Source: an uncultured Oscillospiraceae bacterium (GTDB lineage Bacteria > Bacillota > Clostridia > Oscillospirales > Oscillospiraceae). From it: DNA of 8,854 nt. The translations under genes and the position numbers were made by a program. The notes under the pieces were generated by a model. The model was not told the origin of the DNA and ran no database searches. It saw only the letters and a program-made list of their open reading frames with translations. The DNA lies in NCBI GenBank assembly GCA_958426425.1, contig CATZYY010000094.1, positions 1 through 8,854 of the forward strand, read 5' to 3'. Within the stretch, counting starts at the first letter, position 1. Each line of letters opens with the position of its first letter. Shown piece after piece: positions 1-4,558 of the stretch.

Positions 1-53
1 AAAACAGCGGATATCCCGCCGTCAGTTCTTTTGTTTGGCTTCTTCGGGGGCGC

Positions 54-107
54 TCACTTCCGCCTCACCCGGATCTTGAAGCAGTTTCTCCCGGTGACAG
101 TATGCTT
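54..107 (-). pseudogene. Detached second copy of the DUF1934 gene 3' end
   Basis: On the minus strand this stretch encodes KHTVTGRNCFKIRVRRK and a TGA stop. It is almost the same as the end of the neighbouring DUF1934 protein (EHNVTGRNCFKIRVKRK, stop at 239-241), at a constant offset of 185 bp. Over 54-99 versus 239-284 the DNA matches at 41 of 46 positions. Across the 17 aligned codons I count five synonymous changes (Val, Arg, Ile, Arg, His) and three amino-acid changes (R/K, T/N, K/E). Upstream of 107 on the minus strand the similarity stops. No start codon with a ribosome binding site precedes it, so it is probably not translated alone. It looks like a displaced gene end left by insertion or recombination, or the rest of a tandem paralogue. 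That it is homologous is clear; how it arose is inference. Confidence 0.6.
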
Positions 108-220
108 CCCACGGGGCAAGCCCCGCGGGAACCCTTTGGATTGAAATCCTCGGGCGAAGTGAATTCGCCCCCCGGTAAGATTTTGGCTGCGCCAAAATGC
201 TTGGACGCGTTGCCGCGCGG
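106..220. repeat. Hairpin-rich noncoding spacer between the two DUF1934 tails
   Basis: This non-coding stretch holds a row of inverted repeats. At 106-131, TTCCC/GGGAA and CGGGGC/GCCCCG arms form an 11-bp stem with one internal A/C mismatch and an AA loop. At 152-170, GGGCGAA and TTCGCCC enclose GTGAA. At 180-198, ATTTTGGC and GCCAAAAT enclose TGC. At 213-220, CCGCGCGG is self-complementary. No stem is followed by a good T run except weakly. The pattern resembles a REP-like or other palindromic intergenic element, but I cannot tell from one copy whether it is repeated in the genome. Bases 1-53, left of the tail copy, show nothing I can assign. Confidence 0.45.
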
Positions 221-238
221 TCCGTCGGGGTCTCCCTC

Positions 239-679
239 TCACTTCCGCTTTACGCGAATCTTGAAGCAGTTCCTCCCGGTGACATTGTGCTCTACGGCGA
301 TGGAGTACCGGATCTCCATGACGCCGCCCCGCTCCGTCAGGTTATGGCGCAGGCGGCTGGTCTGGATGTCCACCGACAGCTCCCCGAAGGGGGTCTCGTA
401 CAGGGACGTGTGCTGGCGGCCCTCCTCAAAAATCATCTGGGAGTTCACCGACCCGCTGCGGGTCAGCGTCACCCGGGGGCCCTCCACCGTAAAGGTGGTA
501 ACCGTCCCCTCCATGCCGGTCAGGGCGCTCTCATGGTAGCGGAGAGTCAGCCCCTCCTCCGACAGCTCCATGGTCCCCTCGGTCATCAGCTCCGTAGCGT
601 CGGGGTCCACGCCGTCAAAGTCCTGCTCTCCCCGGATGGACAGCAGAACGGGCAGCGAACGATTCTCAATACTGGTCAA
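239..679 (-). CDS. DUF1934 (YwiB-like) beta-barrel protein
   Basis: This is a 146-aa protein of the DUF1934 family (B. subtilis YwiB), a small calycin/lipocalin-like beta-barrel of unknown role. Family-type segments seen are ALTGMEGTVTTF (about residues 52-63), GSVNSQMIFEEGRQH (76-90), YETPFGE (94-100) and the closing strand GRNCFKIRVK (135-144). I place the start at a TTG (677-679), because a GGAGG at 687-691 sits 7 nt upstream and the domain begins a few residues later. The longer frame upstream lacks such a signal. The gene overlaps the end of murI by 14 nt, so the two are probably transcribed together and translationally coupled. In many Clostridia this family lies next to murI or argS (general knowledge); argS is not visible here. 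The last 17 codons have a diverged copy downstream at 54-107. Confidence 0.85.
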   Translation of the reverse strand: MTSIENRSLPVLLSIRGEQDFDGVDPDATELMTEGTMELSEEGLTLRYHESALTGMEGTVTTFTVEGPRVTLTRSGSVNSQMIFEEGRQHTSLYETPFGELSVDIQTSRLRHNLTERGGVMEIRYSIAVEHNVTGRNCFKIRVKRK

Positions 680-1481
680 TGTCGATCCTCCGCGCCGCGT
701 GGCGCAAATCCTCCCGCAGGAACAGGGTGGCCGTCTGCTCAAAATCCTCCACCCGGTCGCTGACGTAAAACTCTGTCTGGCCCTGCCGGTCCTCCGGCGC
801 CCTGAGATCCCGCTCCTTCAGCATCCGCTTGAGCTGGAAGGCGGACTCCTCCCCGGCGGAGACCAGCTCCACCCCCGGGCCCATGATCTGGGCGATGATG
901 TCCAGCAGCAGCGGGTAGTGGGTGCAGCCCAGAATCAGGGTATCCACCCCCGCCTGCCGCAGAGGCTCCAGGTACTCGGCCGCCACGGTCTCGATCACCG
1001 TGTCGCCGGGATGGATGCGGCCATTCTCCACCAGGGGCACCAGCAGCGGGCAGGCCCGGCAAATCACGGTGATCTCCGGGTCCAGCCGGCGAAGCGTGGC
1101 CTCGTAGGCGCCGGAGCGGACCGAGGCCGCCGTGGCGATCATGCCCACCCGCTTATTCTTCGTCACCAGCACCGCCCGCTGGCAGGTGGGCTCCACCACG
1201 CCCACCATGGGCAGGTCGTTCTCCGCCTGCAGGGTGGTGAGGGAGGTGGTGGTAACAGTGCCGCAGGCAATCAGGATGGCCTTAAGGTCAAAGGACCGCA
1301 GGAACCGCACGTCCTGCCGGGCGTATTTCAAAATGGTCTCCGGGGAGCGTCCGCCGTAGGGCACCCGGGCCGTGTCGCCGAAGTAAATGAGGTCCTCCTC
1401 CGGCAATATGCGCCACAGGGAGCTGACCGCCGTCAGCCCGCCAAGGCCCGAATCGAACACGCCGATGGGTCGCATATCCAT
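666..1481 (-). CDS. murI: Glutamate racemase
   Basis: MurI interconverts L- and D-glutamate in the cytoplasm, supplying D-Glu for the second residue of the peptidoglycan stem peptide. It is a cofactor-independent two-cysteine racemase, and 271 aa is normal for the family. Seen, numbered from the chosen ATG: IGVFDSGLGGL near the start (catalytic-site Asp10/Ser11), YFGDTARVPYG (about 33-43), the first cysteine loop ACGTVTT (Cys73), GVVEP (94-98), CPLLVPLVENG (144-154) and the second cysteine loop LGCTHYPL (Cys186, His188). The usual first loop is CNTA(T/S); here Asn is Gly, and the usual IGT is IAT (115-117). Both cysteines are kept, so activity is likely, though a specificity change is possible. 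Start choice: an upstream in-frame TTG at 1493 lies 1 nt from AAGGAG (1495-1500), too close. ATG at 1481 is 13 nt away, and ATG at 1475 is also possible. It is divergent from the 136-aa gene. Confidence 0.92.
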   Translation of the reverse strand: MDMRPIGVFDSGLGGLTAVSSLWRILPEEDLIYFGDTARVPYGGRSPETILKYARQDVRFLRSFDLKAILIACGTVTTTSLTTLQAENDLPMVGVVEPTCQRAVLVTKNKRVGMIATAASVRSGAYEATLRRLDPEITVICRACPLLVPLVENGRIHPGDTVIETVAAEYLEPLRQAGVDTLILGCTHYPLLLDIIAQIMGPGVELVSAGEESAFQLKRMLKERDLRAPEDRQGQTEFYVSDRVEDFEQTATLFLREDLRHAARRIDIDQY

Positions 1482-1508
1482 AAGCTCTTTCAAACTCCTT
1501 CTCCGTCC

Positions 1509-1534
1509 GCGCCGCGGCGCCGGCCCGGCGGGCC
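1509..1534. other. GC-rich palindromes in the murI leader
   Basis: A perfect 12-bp palindrome, GCGCCGCGGCGC (1509-1520), is followed directly by GGCCC-GGC-GGGCC (1522-1534). Both lie between the predicted murI transcription start (about 1554) and its Shine-Dalgarno (1495-1500). They could form stable RNA hairpins that affect translation or mRNA stability. No T run follows, so they are not a standard terminator. Confidence 0.35.
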
Positions 1535-1560
1535 TGACGTGCTTCGCATCTGAATTATAT

Positions 1561-1590
1561 ATTATACTATGTGACCCCCTTCACCCGCAA
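1561..1590 (-). promoter_or_regulatory. Predicted sigma-A promoter for murI-DUF1934
   Basis: On the minus strand, TTGCGG (1590-1585) and a perfect TATAAT (1566-1561) are separated by 18 bp. Transcription would start near 1554, leaving a leader of about 70 nt before the murI start. The -10 box is strong and the -35 box weak. It lies back to back with the promoter for the plus-strand genes. Confidence 0.5.
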
Positions 1591-1623
1591 GACAGATTTT
1601 AGTCTTTTTACCCGCTTTTTTAT

Positions 1624-1653
1624 GTGGCATTTCCCCGCCGCCTTTGCTATAAT
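1624..1653 (+). promoter_or_regulatory. Predicted extended -10 promoter for the 136-aa gene
   Basis: TGCTATAAT (1645-1653) is a perfect extended -10 element. GTGGCA (1624-1629) is a weak -35 box at 18 bp. The start would be near 1660. The leader contains a small hairpin, GCCGGA-GCA-TCCGGC (1675-1689), before the ribosome binding site at 1705-1711. Confidence 0.6.
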
Positions 1654-1721
1654 CATACTATATCCATTTTGTATGCCGGAGCATCCGGCGGAAAGGGACC
1701 CAACAGGGAGGTGTTTTCCCC

Positions 1722-2132
1722 ATGAAGATTGAATTGACGGAGCAGCAGTTCCGGTATCTGCTGGACTTGGTGTACATAGGCAATTGGGTGATGAACTCCA
1801 CCCGTGAAAATGACCGCATCAAAGAGTATGACCAGGTGGAGAGCCTGATCTTCTCCCACTGCCTTCAGCACAAAATGAGCAAGCTGGTGGAGCTGTACCG
1901 GGGAGAGCTGATCCCCTCCCGGGCCTTTGCCGACGGCGGTATCCACGAGGCCATTGAGCACTATGAGGACATCGTCTTCTATGAGATCCTGGCGGAGGAG
2001 CTGGCCCTGCGGGACATGGATGGCGAGCCCCTGACCCGGGAAAATTACAGCGAGCTGATGAACCGGATCGACGCCTATCTCTCGGAGTTTGACGAACACG
2101 GTACCGACAACATCACCGTGGACCTGCCCTGA
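1722..2132 (+). CDS. Conserved-looking acidic hypothetical protein, 136 aa
   Basis: I do not recognise a named family with confidence. The protein is soluble-looking, acidic and probably all-helical, with no signal peptide or membrane segment. It opens with a leucine/aromatic helix (LTEQQFRYLLDLVYIGNW, residues 5-22), followed by a charged helix (about 32-60). An acidic segment (HEAIEHYEDIVFYEILAEELALRD, 75-98) follows, then a short C-terminal extension (99-136). It has one cysteine (Cys47) and no obvious catalytic motif. The start is well supported by AGGGAGG (1705-1711), 10 nt from the ATG. It is the first gene after a good promoter. The DUF362 iron-sulfur gene follows after 84 nt on the same strand with no visible terminator between them, so cotranscription is likely. 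Coding status is secure from the Shine-Dalgarno and the helical pattern; function is unknown. Confidence 0.8.
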   Translation: MKIELTEQQFRYLLDLVYIGNWVMNSTRENDRIKEYDQVESLIFSHCLQHKMSKLVELYRGELIPSRAFADGGIHEAIEHYEDIVFYEILAEELALRDMDGEPLTRENYSELMNRIDAYLSEFDEHGTDNITVDLP

Positions 2133-2216
2133 GGCGGGATCAGGTATGTGTCCTTGTCCACTGGATTCGGCCATTTTCAAGGGAATCAGGAAAAATAAAA
2201 ATAAGGAGCAATCGAC

Positions 2217-3338
2217 ATGGCAGAGAAAGCAAAGGTCTATTTCGCGGATTTCCGCTGCCCCAGCTGGCGGGAGAACCTGCCCCAGAAGCTGGCCCGTCTC
2301 ATGATGACTGCCGGCTTCGGCGATATCGACATGGAGGGCAAATTCGTCGCCATCAAGATGCACTTCGGCGAGCCGGGTAACCTTGCCTACCTGCGGCCCA
2401 ACTGGGCCAAGGTGGTGGCGGACCTGGTGAAAAGTCAGGGGGGCAGGCCCTTCCTGACGGACTGCAACACGCTGTATGTAGGCGGACGGAAGAACGCTCT
2501 GGACCACATCGAATCTGCCTATGTCAACGGCTTTACCCCCTACTCCACCGGCTGCCACATCATCATTGCCGACGGCCTCAAGGGCAACGACGAGGTGGAG
2601 GTGCCCGTGGAGGGCGGCGAGTACGTGAAGGCCGCCAAGATCGGCCGGGCCGTTATGGACGCGGATGTGTTCGTCTCCCTGACCCACTTCAAGGGTCATG
2701 AACAGGCCGGCATGGGCGGCACCCTGAAAAACATCGGCATGGGCTGCGGCTCCCGGGCCGGCAAGATGGAGCAGCACAATTCCGGCAAGCCCTTTGTCAA
2801 GCAAAAGCACTGCATCGGCTGCCGGGCCTGCGCCAAGATCTGCGCTCACGGCGCGCCGGAATTCGGCCCCGATGGAAAGGCCACCATTAACACCGATAAG
2901 TGCGTGGGCTGCGCCCGGTGTCTGGCCATCTGCCCCAAGGACGCCATTGCCTCCAAGGACGACGAAGCTCCGGCCATCCTCAACAAGAAAATCGCTGAGT
3001 ATACCAAGGCCGTGGTGGATGGTCGTCCCTGTTTCCATATTTCCCTGGTCATGGACATCTCTCCCAACTGCGACTGCCACGGGGAAAATGACGTGCCCAT
3101 TGCCCCTAACGTGGGTATGTTCGCCTCTTTCGATCCCGTGGCCCTGGATCAGGCTTGTGCCGACGCGGTGCTATCTCAGCCCGCCATGCCGGGTTCTGTC
3201 CTCTTTGATGAGGGCTATGACTGCAACTGCGGTGACCTATTCCACGCAGCCCACCCGGACACCGACTGGAGAGTGTGCCTGGAGCACGCGGAGAAGCTTG
3301 GCCTGGGCACCCGCCAATACGAGCTGGTAAAGATCTGA
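2217..3338 (+). CDS. DUF362 protein with two [4Fe-4S] ferredoxin motifs
   Basis: This is a 373-aa cytoplasmic protein of the DUF362 family with an inserted bacterial-type 2[4Fe-4S] ferredoxin module. The N-terminal DUF362 part runs from about residue 5 to 190 and includes VAIKMHFGEPGN (44-55), FLTDCNTLYVGGRKNA (79-94) and VSLTHFKGHEQAGMGG (153-168). The ferredoxin module has CIGCRACAKIC (Cys199, 202, 205, 209) and CVGCARCLAICP (Cys229, 232, 235, 239). DUF362 resumes with DISPNCDCHGEND (280-292) and FASFDPVALDQA (302-313), then a CNC pair at 336-338. The clusters imply electron transfer; the reaction is not known for this family. The start is set by AAGGAG (2203-2208), 8 nt before the ATG. It lies downstream of the 136-aa gene, probably in one transcript, and is followed by a strong stem-loop. 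Length and domain order are normal for the family. Confidence 0.9.
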   Translation: MAEKAKVYFADFRCPSWRENLPQKLARLMMTAGFGDIDMEGKFVAIKMHFGEPGNLAYLRPNWAKVVADLVKSQGGRPFLTDCNTLYVGGRKNALDHIESAYVNGFTPYSTGCHIIIADGLKGNDEVEVPVEGGEYVKAAKIGRAVMDADVFVSLTHFKGHEQAGMGGTLKNIGMGCGSRAGKMEQHNSGKPFVKQKHCIGCRACAKICAHGAPEFGPDGKATINTDKCVGCARCLAICPKDAIASKDDEAPAILNKKIAEYTKAVVDGRPCFHISLVMDISPNCDCHGENDVPIAPNVGMFASFDPVALDQACADAVLSQPAMPGSVLFDEGYDCNCGDLFHAAHPDTDWRVCLEHAEKLGLGTRQYELVKI

Positions 3339-3354
3339 GCTCTGCTAAACGACC

Positions 3355-3388
3355 GCAAGGGGGTCTGCCTTTCGGCAGGCCCCCTTGC
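3355..3388 (+). terminator. Terminator-like stem-loop after the DUF362 gene
   Basis: A 15-bp stem (3355-3369 with 3374-3388, one T-G wobble) has a TTTC loop. It begins 16 nt after the stop codon. Only a short TTT follows, so termination may rely on the stem plus the next hairpin. Confidence 0.7.
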
Positions 3389-3398
3389 TTTGCAAAAA

Positions 3399-3423
3399 CG
3401 CTCCCGGCCTATGGCCGGGAGCG
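3399..3423 (-). terminator. Terminator of the lipoprotein gene (possibly bidirectional)
   Basis: A perfect 11-bp stem, CGCTCCCGGCC / GGCCGGGAGCG, has a TAT loop. On the minus strand it is followed by TTTTTGC (3398-3392), a proper rho-independent terminator for the gene ending at 3445. On the plus strand it is followed by a looser GTGCTGTTTT, so it may also back up the DUF362 terminator. Confidence 0.8.
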
Positions 3424-3444
3424 TGCTGTTTTGTGTGGTGCCGC

Positions 3445-4245
3445 TCAGGTGAACAGGGCGTTGAAGCTGTCCACCACGCCGTCGGCGTTCTCAAAGACCA
3501 CCAGCATCACGTAATTGCCGTTGGAGACAATACGGGCATTGTTCTGCCACAGCTCCACGGAGGCGGGATAGAGAAGGCCGCCGGGGCTCTTCCCGTCGCC
3601 CACCTGGTAATCAATCCGGGACTGGAAGATGCCCTTGACGGTATCCACGTCGGCGCTGTTGGATACCTCCACCAGGGCGATCTCCACGGCGGAGGCAGAA
3701 ATCATGGCCATCTGCACCACGCACTGCTTGGGAGACAGGTCGCTGAGGCCGGAATAATAGGTGTCCAGGATCTCCCCCTCCAATGCCATCATACCGGGCC
3801 AGTTGGTCTGGGAGGTGGCCAGGCCGGAAGCAAACGCGGCCAAATCAGCGGAGGCAGCCGGTTTTTGTTCCTCAGAGGGCTTCTGCTCCGTGGTATTCTG
3901 ACTGCCGGAGGGCTTTTGCTCGGTAGAGGGCTTCTCCACCGGCTGGCTCTGGGGCTTTTCGTTGGTGTCGGCGGGGCTGGAGCCGGTCTGGGGCTTTTCG
4001 TTGGTATCAGCCGGGCGCTGACCCACCTGGGGCTCCTCCGCAGTTTCCTCAATCTCCACAATATCGATCACCGTCGTGTCCTCGTCAGACTGAGCGGCAT
4101 CCTCCGTCTGGGACTGGGCATTCTCCTGAGTCTGCTCCACTTCCTGGGTGGTCTCCTCCTCCACAGGCTGCTTCCCACCGCCGCAGGCGGTCAGGCTCAC
4201 CATCAGGGCCGCTGCCAGCAGCAGGGCCATCCATCTCTTTTTCAT
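3445..4245 (-). CDS. DUF4358 lipoprotein with low-complexity linker
   Basis: This is a 266-aa lipoprotein anchored to the outer face of the membrane. The N-terminus is MKKRWMALLLAAALMVSLTAC, with lipobox LTAC (Cys21) followed by GGG, which suits release from the membrane surface. Residues about 27-133 are a low-complexity spacer rich in Glu, Gln, Thr, Pro and Lys, including PADTNEKPQ twice (78-86 and 91-99) and several (E)QKPS units. The C-terminal 110 residues (about 155-266) resemble DUF4358, a domain common in Clostridia lipoproteins and of unknown function. The start is the ATG at 4243-4245, with AGGAG (4254-4258) 8 nt upstream; a TTG directly before it is less likely. It is a single-gene unit with its own promoter (-35 TTGACA at 4366-4361) and terminator, and is divergent from brnQ. 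It could wrap or cross the cell wall via the linker; the ligand is unknown. Confidence 0.85.
   Translation of the reverse strand: MKKRWMALLLAAALMVSLTACGGGKQPVEEETTQEVEQTQENAQSQTEDAAQSDEDTTVIDIVEIEETAEEPQVGQRPADTNEKPQTGSSPADTNEKPQSQPVEKPSTEQKPSGSQNTTEQKPSEEQKPAASADLAAFASGLATSQTNWPGMMALEGEILDTYYSGLSDLSPKQCVVQMAMISASAVEIALVEVSNSADVDTVKGIFQSRIDYQVGDGKSPGGLLYPASVELWQNNARIVSNGNYVMLVVFENADGVVDSFNALFT
3948..4015. repeat. 39-bp imperfect tandem repeat inside the lipoprotein linker
   Basis: Nineteen bases at 3948-3966 recur exactly at 3987-4005. With neighbouring similarity this makes two units of 39 bp (13 codons), which encode the two PADTNEKPQ blocks of the linker. The unit length is a multiple of three, so copy number can change without breaking the frame. 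Confidence 0.65.
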
Positions 4246-4338
4246 CAATATCTCTCCTGTGTCTGTTTTTCGGGCATCATGGCCCTTGTTTCCTCTCTTT
4301 GGACGGAGATCATGATAAAAAGTTCCCCTTCTCTCAAA

Positions 4339-4366
4339 ATTTTTAAAATGAGATTTCCATTGTCAA
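4339..4366 (-). promoter_or_regulatory. Predicted promoter of the DUF4358 lipoprotein
   Basis: A perfect TTGACA (4366-4361, minus strand) is followed after 16 bp by AAAAAT (4344-4339), a weak -10 box. The leader would be about 85 nt. The A/T-rich stretch around 4325-4350 fits an open-complex region. Confidence 0.45.
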
Positions 4367-4389
4367 ACCGCTTTCCCGGAAGATGACAT

Positions 4390-4418
4390 TTGCCCTTTTG
4401 GGCAATATGGGATATAAT
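4390..4418 (+). promoter_or_regulatory. Promoter of brnQ with overlapping inverted-repeat operator
   Basis: TTGCCC (4390-4395) and TATAAT (4413-4418) are 17 bp apart, giving a start near 4425. A perfect inverted repeat, TTGCCC-TTTT-GGGCAA (4390-4405), covers the -35 box and half the spacer, a position where a bound repressor would block RNA polymerase. The identity of the regulator is unknown; an amino-acid-responsive repressor is a guess from the gene it controls. Confidence 0.6.
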
Positions 4419-4424
4419 ACAAAT

Positions 4425-4558
4425 GGTACATAATAAAGACAGCCAGCGTTGATCTTTATAAAAGCATCAGCTTTCCGCACAGCAGAAGGCCTGCCAAGTG
4501 TCCTCCCTTGCAAAGGGGGTGCCGGACCAGTTCAACTCAGCGACGTAAGGAGGTCCCT
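4425..4558 (+). promoter_or_regulatory. Structured 5' leader of brnQ
   Basis: The predicted leader is about 134 nt. It contains a hairpin at 4448-4471 (GTTGAT/ATCAGC plus CTTT/AAAG around ATA, with one bulged C) and a second hairpin at 4505-4517 (CCCTT-GCA-AAGGG). GGACC at 4524-4528 can pair either back to GTCC (4500-4503), enclosing the second hairpin, or forward to GGTCC (4552-4556), which overlaps the end of the AAGGAGGT Shine-Dalgarno (4547-4554). The two pairings exclude each other, as in a translational switch. I do not see the T-box signature or a riboswitch class I know. The rest of the 313-bp gap to the lipoprotein gene holds only the two promoters. Confidence 0.4.

Noticed and set aside
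680..742. N-terminal extension of the DUF1934 frame inside murI
   Set aside because: It only reads murI codons in another frame, and the TTG at 679 has a well-spaced GGAGG.
570..1553. Plus-strand open frame of 327 codons opposite murI
   Set aside because: It is a shadow of murI, whose motifs are unmistakable; the composition is His/Arg/Gln-rich with no family resemblance.
1591..1610. Small hairpin AAGAC-AGATTTTA-GTCTT with following T run as a terminator
   Set aside because: The 5-bp stem is AT-rich and weak, and it lies between two divergent promoters where no transcript is expected to end.
1653..3080. Long minus-strand open frame of 475 codons opposite the 136-aa and DUF362 genes
   Set aside because: It is the antisense shadow of two well-supported genes in GC-rich DNA, with His/Val/Gly-rich nonsense composition and no ribosome binding site.
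4508..4558. N-terminal extension of the BrnQ frame (17 extra codons)
   Set aside because: The extension has no ribosome binding site, covers the leader and Shine-Dalgarno, and is not part of the BrnQ family; the ATG at 4559 has AAGGAGGT before it.
4425..4558. T-box riboswitch for branched-chain amino acids before brnQ
   Set aside because: The leader lacks the conserved T-box sequence (TGGNACC with flanks) and a terminator alternative, and is short for a full T-box. TGGTAC at 4424-4429 is too near the promoter.
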